From assembly GCF_010015585.1 (NCBI RefSeq), contig NW_022985068.1, forward strand, positions 1,247,406 to 1,311,405: a DNA stretch of 64,000 nt, given 5' to 3'. The stretch is from Eremomyces bilateralis CBS 781.70 (lineage: Eukaryota > Ascomycota > Dothideomycetes > Eremomycetales > Eremomycetaceae). This document shows positions 12,099-23,265 of this stretch, one piece after another; the first letter of the stretch is position 1; every line of letters begins with the position of its first letter. Position numbers and translations under genes: made by a program. The notes under the pieces are model-generated. The model had not been told where the DNA came from, did not search any database, and worked only from the letters and a program-made list of their open reading frames with translations.

Positions 12099-13153
12099 AT
12101 GTTGTCTCTATCCTCCCCGGTATCCAACTGCCCCTCCGACACCTCCAATCCGACTCAAACAGTGGCCCCAAGAGATCGCTCACGGGGGCGAGACATCCAT
12201 ATCTACGATGTCAACGATCGGGATACAGTACTTGGTGGTCTAATCCTCACAAACGGCATCACAAATGCCAACTTCTTCTCGATGGTAGAGATTCTTGTCT
12301 TGTTCACAAGTAGCTTTGAATTACGAGATGAGGACGATACCAAAATCGAAAGGAATGACAGCCAGCTTCAGCCGGGGAAGTACTATATAACTGCTGCTGG
12401 TAAGTTTCTATGTAATTGCCTTATTGTGCTTGGACAGTTAAGCTTTTTGACTAGATCCTTTCTCGGTCAACAATGAGCCGTGGCTTCTCCGTACCATATC
12501 TCACACCACTGGAACTCGTGTCAAACCCTTCTGCGCAGCTACACGTGCGCGAGATCGTCGATGCGTCATATCTGGAGTAGAGGCAATCAATTCCGACCTT
12601 GACGACTGGACGGGGTTTCACGCTGCCCATATCTTCCCACTAGCCTACCACGACCATTGAATGAAGAACGGCTACGATCGCGGGATTACAATTCCGCCGG
12701 AGAAGGGTGAAGCCATTAACTCTGTACAAAATGGATTGTTGCTTCGAACTGATATACACGAGTTGTTCGATATGTTTAACATTTCAATTAACCCCGACGT
12801 AAGGATAATTTGCATTTAATTAGAGATGAAGTGGCTGACGGTTATTTTAGGACAATTATAATATTGTTTTCTTCACCCGTGATGCGAACGGTTTGGCCGG
12901 CAAGTGTCTTGACAAAAACTTTCGAGGTAACCTTCAACGACCTGTCGATCAGGTTTTGCGATGGCACTTTAGACAGGCTGCCCTGGCAAACATGAGGGAT
13001 GCTGGCGAGCCTCGGTTCGAGCATGACTTCCCGTCTGGCTCGGATATAGTTGGTGACATTCTCCATGGTCCAAAGGCGGCCGGAAGGATGGAACTCGAGC
13101 TGTTCAACCGCCTAGTAGCACAGGTTGATGTATGGGGCGTTTCTTCTAGCTAG
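12099..13153 (+). pseudogene. HNH nuclease domain protein, broken by one internal stop
   Basis: Three exons can be placed (12099-12399, 12455-12798, 12851-13153) with GT-AG introns of 55 and 52 nt that keep phase. The product follows the common fungal HNH_2-type family. An N-terminal part reads GRDIHIYDVND, VLGGL and LTNGITNANFFSMVEIL. The HNH core has RARDRRCVISG, then FHAAHIFPL and INSVQNGLLLRTDIHELFD. A C-terminal part reads GKCLD, RPVDQVLRWHFRQA and FEHDFPSGSDI. A single in-frame stop lies inside the nuclease core, where the family usually has Trp; a TGG-to-TGA change would account for it. The rest of the frame is clean, so inactivation is recent, or the stop could be a sequencing error. 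The cellular role of these fungal HNH proteins is not established. A second, inverted and decayed copy lies at 9185-9450. Confidence 0.85.
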
Positions 13154-13388
13154 GTAGGAATATTGTATGTTATTAAGTTTTTCGCCAATAGACCATCCAC
13201 CTCTTTAGTTACACATACTCCACTCTATAGAGCTAGTTGGCTGAAATTTTACCTAGTGATGTCTTCGGTTCAAGATGCGTAAAGCAAGGGAACCCTTAAA
13301 TGCCAATGCCACAGAAAATGTCATAGTGCTATTTGGCAGGACCATTGAGATGGATCACTATAGTAAAACAGCTTGTATTCGACCAAAC

Positions 13389-13390
13389 GA

Positions 13391-13448
<58 letters not shown>
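13389..13448 (+). repeat. (GAAA)15 microsatellite
   Basis: Fifteen uninterrupted GAAA units. It lies just upstream of the readable part of the broken HET gene, and frames crossing it (KERKKERK) are artefacts of the repeat. Confidence 0.97.
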
Positions 13449-13449
<1 letters not shown>

Positions 13450-13499
13450 GGAAATCAGGAACGAAAGAGGTATCCAATCTACATGTGTATAGAATTTGC

Positions 13500-14683
13500 A
13501 TTGTACAGGATGATGGCTATGGAAGCAATCCATTACGGACAAGAGCCTGGTCACTACAAGAACGTGAGCTCTCGTCACGAACCATTCATTTCTCCCATGG
13601 GCAATTACACTAGCAATGCCGAACCATCAAGGGGTCGGCAGAACTCCATGGCATGAGATGACAAGGGAGCACGTTGACATCATACTGTTGCCACTGAAGC
13701 TCGCTGCGGACGAAGTTTTCCGCTCGGCCGGTCCGGGTTTCCAACATGACCGCTTGTATGAACTGGTGAAAGACTTCGCTACCAGGTACTCAACCAAGAA
13801 GACTGATAATTTTCCCCGTGTTGGCAGGCCTGGCGCTAAAGTCCCGCAACGAACAGGTTCAGGAACGGCACTTCGCCGGACTCTGATCCGACTACCTACC
13901 ATCGGCACTCCTATGGAGGGTGGTATTGCCACTTTACTCCCTTTACTTTGAAAACCGGAAGTCCGTGAGTCCGTTCAGTGCGTTTCAACCACGACGCTGC
14001 AGCGATACAGAGCGCCGAGTTGGTCCTGGGCAGTCATTGACGGCGAGATCAGCTACGGCAACAGACGAGTGAATAGAATGAATAGAATGTACGACCACGG
14101 AAACAATCCATTGGACACTGGATCGGGGGACTTCGAAATTCTGCCGTCGGGCTCTTTCTACGATCCGGCAGCTACACTCAGCCCTTCCGGCTCATTCTCG
14201 GACGGCCCCCTGATAGCCCAGGGCTGTATCGCTGAGGTTCGGGTTGGCGCTCGGTTCATAGACGATTTTACAGAGAGATATTGGCCCCCGGCAGGGTTGC
14301 ATGATGCCAATGTTAGGCTGTTATCTCCAGATATCCCAGATAACCTCCCCATTCGGCGGGCAGTGTTTGTTTTAAGCGTCCGACCCGAGCCATACTGGAC
14401 TCATTTTATGATGCCAAGCCCTTTTCATCGCGAACTTCTCTCCTATGAACCGACTGTCTGGGGTTGCCATGATCTGAGAGTGGGTCTCGCTCTCGTGCGG
14501 GAGCAGGCAGGCGAGGTTTATCGGCGTGTCGGTTATACGCTTGGGCTTCTGAAAGATGTCTTCGAGGGCAAGCAGCGTAGCGAGCGGAGGATTGTCTGCA
14601 GACCAAAGCGATCGGAGACAGCAAGGAAACAAGTACCGAAGAACATTTGGAATACTGATGGCACAACGCCAGGAGTCAGATGA
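13500..14683 (+). pseudogene. Broken heterokaryon-incompatibility (HET) protein gene
   Basis: Three landmark blocks of the HET family occur in order on the plus strand but in different frames and interrupted by stops. The first is RAWSLQERELSSRTIHF (about 13540-13595), matching R-x-W-T-LQER. The second is a degraded FAGL-x-SDYLPSALLW (about 13885-13930). The third is RAPSWSWAVIDGEISYG (about 14005-14060), from which a clean ~205-residue C-terminal half runs to 14683 and ends in RRVGYTLGLLKDVF, as HET proteins often do. At least two stops fall where the family has Trp, and there is at least one frame change. HET proteins trigger incompatibility reactions when unlike hyphae fuse. The N-terminal part is not recognisable. 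A microsatellite adjoins it. Confidence 0.72.
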
Positions 14684-17603
14684 CTTCAACGAAGACCGAT
14701 GCATGGATACGGAGACCTTTAAAACATGGCGTATATCCGGGCGTGGTTATAGAGAGCTGTAGTCCGAGGACACAGGTATTGGACAGATTGATAGCAGTAA
14801 GAGTTCAGGTGACCATCGCGCGTTAGACTCGTGCCAGAAATGTAGTATTGAAGCCCAATGTCTGGTTAAGAATCGCCGCCGTTGACGATCGGCTTGGATC
14901 GGATGGACCGGCTTTGATCGACGACGATGTGAAATTAGGAGCTAGATCCTGGACAAGCTGAACCGCTTTATGGACTTTATCGGCCCATGCACCTTGTTGC
15001 ATATCATTCCAAGCTTTTGCTATTATTCTTTAATCTGTACGGCATCAACCAACTTTCGTCGCCACACCGTTCTCGGAAGTTGCGCTTTGTAAATCGCATG
15101 CTAGCCCCGAGCGAGCGTTTGCGACAAAGACACGTTTCCCGAGCCGGATGACACGGGATGGTGCCCGGGTCTCAGACGCGAGGCGGAGTCATGATAAGTC
15201 AGGGTTCTTGCAGCACGCGATCACCTAACGGCGAACATGCCTCTTGGGCCACCCGACACATTGTGAGACAGAGAAACATGAAACACATCTTGCAGAGCTT
15301 CCATTTCCAATCGTCAACACCCAGTTCCAAGGAACGGGGCGTCGATGCCCGATTGCAAGGGAACGAAATCTGGGGGAGGTCAACCAACATCTGTTCCATC
15401 TGGCGGAGGGAGGAAGGGTCTGTGGCTCTTGGGTTGCCGGAGATCTGGGCGGGGAGAGACCCGAAGTACCCTAGTATCCATGACCATACAGAAGGGTCCC
15501 CTTCGATCGCATAGGAGGTTGTTGAAACGGCATCCCACGGTGCGCCACGAATGGCCTTCAACATCTTGACAAACAGAGTGGATGACATCTAGTACCCTCA
15601 ACGGGCTCAACCCGAGGTTTCATGATGTCAATAGTTTAAACGGCTCGATATTAACATTGTTCGGAGAGGCCGATTTTAGTGAGGCGTGAGGCGTCAGATC
15701 TGCGGGGAGAAGCCGAAGTTTCCATATTACGAGCGACTCTGGCTGGCTACATGTGGCTGTGAGAGTGAGCTTCTCCCTCTGCTGTAAGCACTACAGGGAG
15801 GTGTGCACAGCCTCAACGACACCCTTCCACTGCAGTTGTCACTCGTCATCCACCATCACCGTCTCGCCGGATTACGCGAATCTGCTCGGCTGTCGGGCAG
15901 AGCGCCTTGGTCTTCAACCGATTGAGAAACTTTGACGGTCATTCCCCGTATCTCGTGGTCATGCGCCGGGCACCAGCGCGTCAGTAAGCGCCAGTACAAC
16001 GCTGACAACGGTGTTGGAACGGGGAGGGGGTACGTACTACTACGGACGGGAATATCGAGATACACACAATACCTAAACCATTCCCGTAGCGTTATTTCAT
16101 TACCCGATCACATGGGGGATGGAATTTTATCTCTTGATGAAGTGACCCTTGAAGAATTGATGATCCGGGGCGGAATCGGCTTCATACGCTCATCCTGGTC
16201 ACTCTGGACTTCACGCTGCCCATTGGATCTTTGCGTTTCACACCTTTTTTTAGCCTCGATCAACCACAACCTGTCATCCAGCTTTTTCGCCTTCGACCAC
16301 GACCCTCGTCCATGAATCCATCATCCCCATCCGCCGTCAGTTGCGCAACTCCAGACCTGGGTCGAATCTTGATCCGCCTCCCCTTCGTCCTGCTACCGTC
16401 CCTCTTGCTCGACCCGTCGGTTGATCTAGTCCCACTCGGGCAACCAACGCCGCTGCAGTGGTAAGGAGGCCCTTGTGGCAGAGGGACGGGACTGATGGGC
16501 GAGTATGGAACGCTTCTGGAATGCCACTCATCTTGAATCGCAGGTCGCAATACTTCTTGGACAGCTACTAGCGACGGCTCATACATGACTCTAAGCCCGA
16601 CAGGATCATGTTATTCATGCCGGCTGAGGCCGAGCCCTCTTGTTTGGCTGCTCTGCTAATGAGGTCGAAGCCGAATGAGGCTGTGGTGGAAATGTGGAAT
16701 GGTCGGTCATCTGCGCTGCGCAGCTTGATGCTCACTCTCGCTGCAGGATGATTGCCATGGCATGGTGGCACCCTGCACAACCATCGCAACCCATCGGTTG
16801 TCCCTTTGGATTTCATGGGTGATATCACAGTACTTTGGGATGTGCAATGCCATTTTCAGCCATCAATACGGGCTGGGGTACAGCTAATGTTCCACAGCTT
16901 CCATGCGGATATGGACCGCAGGTTTGATACACCACACCTGGTCCCGCGTTTCTTCTCGCGCTTCCTGGTCGTAGTTTGACCGTTTCTATTGGGTTTAGTG
17001 TCCTTCAGCTTGACCGAAGCGGGCATGCATTTATTGCATTTTTGCTCGAGGGCAAATCGGCTGGGGGATGGGGCTGGGCTTGGGTGTGTGCAGGTCTGAC
17101 TCTTTTATGCAGCATCCGCTTCGGCGCCGCCTTCGCAGACGTGCAGAAAGATGCGCATAACCTGCATACAGAACCCACTCGACCGTCAATCCACCATCCC
17201 AGTCTCTTTTCTATTCTCCACTACGCTGGTCACCATTACGGTCGCCATGTCGCCCATGGCCGAGAGAGAGCGTCCCTATTCCAGGTAGATTGGTTCGATC
17301 CCAATCCAGGCCTTCCCTTTAGAACGATTTAAGACTCCTACTTTTCCCACCCCCCACCACGTCTATCTGCCGCTGCTGACCCTCACCCTCTTCCACCCTC
17401 CCGCCCTCTATTCTCATTCGTCCATAATCCGTATCCCCTTTGTCTCTTTTCCTCTTTCCAGCCCCAAGGCGTGCAAACCACTTCCCTCGTTGGGACTCGC
17501 CTTTGAGACACCTTCACCTCCAATATCAGTTCCTTTTTCCTTTCGTTTCCAGGTGCCCTCACCGTCCCTCTTTCTATTCGTTTTCTCATAGGTCACTGTC
17601 GCC
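14684..17603. other. Intergenic region; pyrimidine-rich leader before the next gene
   Basis: No gene that I can support. Frames at 15158-15514 (+) and 15199-15588 (-) overlap each other and show no family motif. From about 17335 to 17600 the plus strand is strongly C/T-rich, typical of a 5' untranslated leader in filamentous fungi, and it leads straight into the ATG at 17604. Confidence 0.4.
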
Positions 17604-18647
17604 ATGCCGATATCATTATTACCCAACACGGCGCAAGCCTTTGCGCCGCGGTCTGCCCCGACCATCGTCCTCAGTTCCAAGGTCGAACCATGGCTCACCC
17701 AGACGCTGAAGCGGGTCAACAAGATCAAACGTCCGCTCAATTCCATTCCACAGCACTACCGATGCCTGACGGAGACCTTGTCTGGCACGGCGGCAATATG
17801 GACGCTGTGCTCCATTATGTTACCCAAAGCGCCTGATTCCGAGCTGCGGAAGGACTCGAATCCGCTCGTGGAGGCTCTGTTCAACTACCAGCTGTTGCAC
17901 GTTGACGCATATGTTGTACACGTTGACATGGTGTCACAGCATGAGGTTGCATTCAAGCTGACTCCGGAATCCATTGACGCTTTGATCGAGTACCACAAGG
18001 ACATCTATTCCGTCGACGTGTCCGCCAACACATGGCAATGGCCCGAGAAGGAGGTTCAGCTCAAGAAGCTTCAAGAGGAATTCGTCCAAGCGGTCAACAA
18101 ATACGTCTTCCGAACTGGGGTCCGCGCGCTCGAAGGACTGGAAGAGGAGGGTGCCGGGGAACTACTGGATGGACGGAGCGAGGACGTCAAGAACGGCATC
18201 ATGGGCCTTTTCCTCCCGTTGCTGCCGCCCCCACCGAGGATCGTGGACGTTGTCCGACCCGTTCCGCAGCTTCTCCCCAGCTCCCCCAACGATGCGAACT
18301 GGTGGCACCCAGCTCAACCGATCCCTTCCCATCCCGCCCCCGTCGACTCGTGGCGAGTCCTCCCGTCCACCCCGAGTCCGACCATCGCGACCTGCAGCGA
18401 CTCCGCCCCATCCTTCTGGTCCACCTTGGGCATGGACCAAGTGCAGCTCCCGTCGCCGACCCCGTCCTTCAGCCAACCCTGCTATAGCACGAGCAGCCAG
18501 TACTGCAGCCCACCGATGACGACCGCGATGCCAGCGCTCCCGCTCCCGTCGATGCTTGCGCAGTGCGGAACGACCGCCGGCATGGGCTTCGGCGGGTTCG
18601 CGTGGAGCTACAACGACTTTGCGCCGCAGTACGCCGCGACGATGTAG
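17604..18647 (+). CDS. Uncharacterised protein with Ser/Pro-rich C-terminus
   Basis: A single open frame of 347 codons starts at an ATG after a C/T-rich leader. The first ~210 residues look folded and mostly helical, with segments such as VEPWLTQTLKRVNKIKRPL, ESIDALIEYHKDIYSVDV and VQLKKLQEEFVQAVNKYV. The remainder is rich in Pro and Ser (LPLLPPPPRIVDVVRPVPQLLPSS) and ends in a Gly/Met-rich tail. I recognise no domain, signal peptide or membrane segment. Codon choice (C/G-ending) matches the intact genes nearby, which supports a real gene. It could be a lineage-restricted regulatory protein, but that is only a guess. Confidence 0.6.
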   Translation: MPISLLPNTAQAFAPRSAPTIVLSSKVEPWLTQTLKRVNKIKRPLNSIPQHYRCLTETLSGTAAIWTLCSIMLPKAPDSELRKDSNPLVEALFNYQLLHVDAYVVHVDMVSQHEVAFKLTPESIDALIEYHKDIYSVDVSANTWQWPEKEVQLKKLQEEFVQAVNKYVFRTGVRALEGLEEEGAGELLDGRSEDVKNGIMGLFLPLLPPPPRIVDVVRPVPQLLPSSPNDANWWHPAQPIPSHPAPVDSWRVLPSTPSPTIATCSDSAPSFWSTLGMDQVQLPSPTPSFSQPCYSTSSQYCSPPMTTAMPALPLPSMLAQCGTTAGMGFGGFAWSYNDFAPQYAATM

Positions 18648-21306
18648 CAATCAACGGAAAGCGATTCAGGTCCGAGTCGTCATTTCACTTCGACTTCTGA
18701 ATTTTAATCGGCTATTTTCCTCTTCCCTCTTGGCTCCCGGACGACCGACGGACGCGCATAGACCTGCGACGACGCGACACGAGACGAGAAACGAGCATGA
18801 AAACGATAGCTTTGCAAGCATCAACCGACACATCATTGGGACGGCGTTCAACTGAATTTTTCACCACCATGGGCACTGGGTTTGAGTCATCCAGCCGTAT
18901 TTTTCCTTTGGATATCCCATTTTTCCCTTACGTTTTGATTTGATTTAGTACTTGTCATTTAGCGAAGCGTGCTTGTGTTTTGGGCTTTTAGGGAGACCAT
19001 TCGACCGACTGGTCGGATCCGGCATCTTTCCTTGCTTGCATCTTCCCGGGAGGCAGTGTGCAACGGGCATATTACAAAGATTGGGACAATCCAAAGCCGC
19101 GAGGCTGAAACATCGGGCTGGCATCCTCGGTTTCGAGGAACTGTTCTCGTTTTGTTTTTTTTAATGTTGTTGATTATTTCGTGGGACGCGGGAGAGATCA
19201 TATGGATGGTGGAATCACGACCGTTTCTGCGCCACGCAAGGCTTCGACCGGATCGAATTTCTTCGGGACGAAAACGTTTCCCCATTCCTTTCCCCTCCAC
19301 GCCGGGCCGATACTGCGTATTGACCGGGACCCCCGAGGCGACGTACCCTTGGAAGCGATGGAATACATCTGGCATCGTTCCGTCGTCTTTTCACCTCGAT
19401 CCGCATTCACGACCACACCTCCAGCCCACGCACCAGTACTCGGACGATGAGGAAGTGGAGGATGCATCTGCCTGTGGCGGGTAGCACCTCGTGGCATCGA
19501 CCCCCTGAGCGCGTCTACTGCATGCAGAGACCTCCCAGGGGGGATATGTTTACTCCTCGCGTCCCGACGGAAGTCTTGGGCTTTGAATTTGGGAACTGCA
19601 ATCGGATCACTGGGTCGTCCCTCACACCCTCTCGTCTTTCTCGGCAGCGCCGATGACGGAGGGACCTCAAGAGAAGCTGGATTATTCTCTTGTATACATA
19701 TGGCAGGAGCTGTGCTTGCTGCTCATACATCTATCTCATCGATTGGTAGTAAATCATTAATGGAAACCCATTAACGAAAGTCGTCTTGAAGTCTTCCGTA
19801 CATCGTGAATATGTGATTCCGCTTGCGTCTCTTACCCCCTGGTTCCAGACGTCTTCGATGACACAGGGACATCGTGCATCGGAATCCAGTGCACCCAACC
19901 CGACGAGCCATCAGAATCCTAAGCCCAATGCTCCATGCATCTCCATCGATGCTACTGCACGAGCAATTTTCCGCATCTAGGATCGCGGGAGAAAATGGCC
20001 CATCCCCACGGCTTGTGTCGCCGTGTGCCCGCATTGGGAACACCAAATAAATGTCCGAATCTGGCAGTGATTGCAGCGGAACACAGAGAGTTCTCGTGAA
20101 CGACCCGGGGAGCATGACGATAGGAGCACCAGAAATGATCGAGTTTTCGAGATATAAAAGTATAGCAGAGGCATGGGCATGAATCGGCATATGGGGACGG
20201 ACAGTCGTCGTCGGCCATTTCTAGGCACGCGAACCCTTCGATTATACCTTATCGATAGTGAATTTCGGTAACAAAGCGGGAAACAATCGGGGTTCTTGCC
20301 ATTTCCTGGCTCGGGACCGATACCGCTCACGACTTCAGTGACTGGAAGCTCCGAATGTCTTTGACTTGGATCTTGATATGTCATCCATTCACCATACAAA
20401 CCCAAACATCACCGTTCACCACCTCCGAATCTCGTTTGCCTCACTGATATTTGAATGCACCTGATGAACAAACTTTACATTCTACATCATCACCGTCTAT
20501 ACCGCTTACCATCGCCTGTCTCTCGACGATATATTAAAAGAAAGCAACTCCACCCGCCAGGATTCTTTGTTGACCAATCACGCCACCGAGCCTTGTCCAC
20601 CCTTCACTGGATGCATCAGCTCCGCATATCCGGCGCCGCTTTGTCTAATACCGCCGCAGTACAACATCGCAACAGAGTACTGGAGCATATTGACCGCATC
20701 GCTGGTTGAAGAACTGACTCTACGGACTTCGATACTTGCTATCCAAAGAACAACAATAGCTACCATACCTCGGAACGAATTCACCACGATTAACCCGTAC
20801 CCCGGCGCATCGTGGTGGAAGTTGTCTGTGTTTCGGGTTTCTGACACCGCTGTGGGAGGCTGCAGCGTCTCTGCAGCGTTGCGGAGCCGGTTGTGGGTGT
20901 GATACGTAGTCTACTGGTGGAGAGAAGTAGTGCAATGCCTCCGGGTGAGTGAAGTCCTTGGAGACCACTTTCATCGTGCCCTCGGCGCGAATACACGATG
21001 CAGGCGCTGTGAACTGTAATGCTAACTTGGGTGCTGCCATAGTTAATCCACGCCCGCAGTCGAGAAGTCCGACAAATGTGAGTCCCGACGTCTCTACGGC
21101 TCCTCGACCGCGACATACCTTCGTCTTTATTGTGTCCGGAAGCGATGGGGAGATTGTGGAAGTTGTGGTTCGTGGAATCCGCGAGCACATGCTACCCGGA
21201 AGCCATATCGCTGCTGCATAGAAAGCACCTTTTCATTCTATTCGGACCATCGCTGTTTTCGCCGCGCTTCCATATAGACTCAACATGCTAACCGCCGGTC
21301 TCCTAG
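18648..21306. other. Long intergenic region, possibly holding the first exon of the GID4-like gene
   Basis: No gene I can support. A minus-strand frame at 20720-21190 (156 codons, ATG start) is open but motif-free and could be a small divergent gene. Minus-strand frames at 19771-20405 overlap one another and are probably spurious. The GCTAAC at 21285-21290 followed by CCTAG at 21302-21306 looks like the branch point and acceptor of an intron in front of the next gene, so a short first exon should lie somewhere upstream. Confidence 0.35.
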
Positions 21307-23265
21307 GATCCTACCCCTACCTACTACTACCATCCTGATCACCAGGAACTCGACACCCTCCCAGACCCTGAACTTGCAGCCAGCCTCCTACCCACCAGAG
21401 TCTCTCCCGACGACGAAGTCGACGATGCCAACGTGAGCTTCCTCCGAAGCCCCATCGATCCACAGGACGAGTGGAGGGCGCAAAATGCGTTCCTCGATTC
21501 GAGCCGCCACCGCTCCTCCCCACTACCCCATCATTCTTCGACGCAAACCACCACCGGCAGTCGACCGATGGAGACCAGATCGAACGAGGACCGTCAACGA
21601 CGAGAGCGCCTTCACCGGATCTTGTCGCGGCTAAATCGAGTGTACGACACACCCACATCTGCGGAACGGGCCACGCAGCGGGCGACGGAATCGCGGAACG
21701 ACTGGGCAGCAGCCTCGCCGTGGGAGCCGTCGGAAGAAGATGAGGCAAGCTTTCAGGAGATCTATGATAGCGTGCGAAGTCAGCTGCCGGACTACCCTCC
21801 ACATAGTCTCCGGGTCATGGCGAGGGATCAATTTCTTCTGGAGCAGCGAAATCGAGGACTTGGGCGGGAAATTCGAGGGCCATCGGGCGGTGGGACCTCA
21901 TCACACTTGGCGAGCGATTCGTTAAGAGCGAGTGCGATTTTGCAGAGCGTGAGGAGACATCCGAGGTTTTCGGCGAGATCACGGGATCATATGCAACGAT
22001 ATATCCTGGAGAGGGAGCGGTTTGGGCATGATACAGATGATCGGGAAAGGCCGAGTTCGGATCGAGGAATGTCAGCGACCGATCGATATGAGGCAACCCG
22101 CCTGGCGTGGATGATGGACGAACCAGGCGCGTACCGGAGTCGATATCAGCGTGAGAGCCCGCCCGCCGTACACACCTCCGGATCATCACCCTTATTCCAA
22201 GCCGTAATCTCATACCTTGCGAAGATCCGGTATTCAGAAACAGAAGCAGACAGCTGGGACTGCGCGAGCGATATCCTTGTTAGCAAGGAATTTGCGCCCT
22301 CCATCGACGATTTCGTTGTCAATGTCGACGAGCTTCCTCCACCACCTCCGACCTCCTGGCTCGCCCCTGGCGCGGTTTTCTCTGGCTCACAGCATGCAAC
22401 ATCCACCAGCCCATCTTGCCCCGACCATTTACCTCCTGTGGGCACGACCGCACGCTACCTCCTCAACCGCGGCGGAAATTCTTCCGCCCCCTCACATCAG
22501 GCACCAATCGCCGTGGAAATGCTGTGGCAGACTGGATCGCCCTCTGATTCTGGCCACGCACCCCCCCAGCAGGACGACCACTGGCCCGTGAGAGTCACTG
22601 TCCACTCCGTCGACTACGACACCATGACCGTCGCCGCGACCATGGAAGCGTACAACGTCCCCTCCGTCTACCCCACCCCCGACCCCTCCCACGCCACCGC
22701 CCCCCGCCTCTCCAGCATCACCACCTACCTCGAAGGCGAGATCCTCGACTTCACCACCCACTCCTTCCTAACCGAGTCCTTTCACAGCGACCTTGACCAC
22801 GATGCCCTCTACTGGTCGAAGCTCGAGCCCATGAAATCTGTCGCCTCCATCACCACGAACTGCACCGACCCCAACAACCACCCGACCGACCCCTCCTCAC
22901 CCACCAACCCCCGCTCCCTCCCCCACGCGCTCACCTCCCGCGCCTGGCTCACCCAGCTTCAACGCACCCACGTCCTCATGCGCTGGAAAGAGCGCTGCTT
23001 CGTCAAAGCCACCTCCCGCTCCGCCGAGGCCGTGCCCAGCGACGCCTCCCCGAGCTCGTCGTACCACAGCTTTTCATCCGACGACGACGCCGTGCTGCAC
23101 GAAGACGGCTGCGGCCTGACCATCAACGGCTTCTATTACTGCAGCCTGCGCCGGAGCGACGGCGCCATCGAGGGACTGTACTGCGATCCGGCGAGTAGCC
23201 CGTACCAGCATCTGAGGCTAAAGGCGGTGGGGAGAGGGGTTGCGCCCGCGTGGGACTTTCGATGA
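21307..23265 (+). CDS. GID4/VID24-family protein with long N-terminal extension
   Basis: The frame is open from a likely splice acceptor at 21306 to TGA at 23263-23265 (652 codons); the first ATG in this exon is at 21568. The C-terminal half carries the VID24/GID4 beta-barrel: a LAPGAVFSGSQ strand, HWPVRVTVHSVDYDTMTVAATM, ITTYLEGEILDF and SFLTESFHSDLDHDALYWSKLEP, then RTHVLMRWKERCFVK and GFYYCSLRRSDGAIEGLYCD. In yeast, Gid4 and Gid10 are substrate receptors of the GID/CTLH ubiquitin ligase and bind N-degrons such as N-terminal Pro. The N-terminal ~270 residues here are charged, Ser/Arg-rich and probably disordered, much longer than yeast Gid4. Loops within the barrel also carry Pro/Ser insertions. 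This matches a larger Pezizomycotina paralog rather than the canonical short GID4. The true first exon, upstream of 21307, was not resolved. Confidence 0.8.
   Translation, partial: DPTPTYYYHPDHQELDTLPDPELAASLLPTRVSPDDEVDDANVSFLRSPIDPQDEWRAQNAFLDSSRHRSSPLPHHSSTQTTTGSRPMETRSNEDRQRRERLHRILSRLNRVYDTPTSAERATQRATESRNDWAAASPWEPSEEDEASFQEIYDSVRSQLPDYPPHSLRVMARDQFLLEQRNRGLGREIRGPSGGGTSSHLASDSLRASAILQSVRRHPRFSARSRDHMQRYILERERFGHDTDDRERPSSDRGMSATDRYEATRLAWMMDEPGAYRSRYQRESPPAVHTSGSSPLFQAVISYLAKIRYSETEADSWDCASDILVSKEFAPSIDDFVVNVDELPPPPPTSWLAPGAVFSGSQHATSTSPSCPDHLPPVGTTARYLLNRGGNSSAPSHQAPIAVEMLWQTGSPSDSGHAPPQQDDHWPVRVTVHSVDYDTMTVAATMEAYNVPSVYPTPDPSHATAPRLSSITTYLEGEILDFTTHSFLTESFHSDLDHDALYWSKLEPMKSVASITTNCTDPNNHPTDPSSPTNPRSLPHALTSRAWLTQLQRTHVLMRWKERCFVKATSRSAEAVPSDASPSSSYHSFSSDDDAVLHEDGCGLTINGFYYCSLRRSDGAIEGLYCDPASSPYQHLRLKAVGRGVAPAWDFR

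Noticed and set aside
17228-17310. tRNA-like T-arm (a 5-bp stem with a TTCGATC loop at 17290-17306)
   Set aside because: No matching acceptor stem, D-arm or anticodon arm lies upstream at the required distance.
18162-18650. Minus-strand frame of 162 codons
   Set aside because: Antisense to the Pro/Ser-rich part of the gene at 17604-18647; Arg/Gly-rich composition typical of a shadow.
19771-20405. Three overlapping minus-strand frames, one with CxxC pairs
   Set aside because: The cysteine pattern is not that of a known zinc finger family and the frames compete with each other; no support for any one of them.
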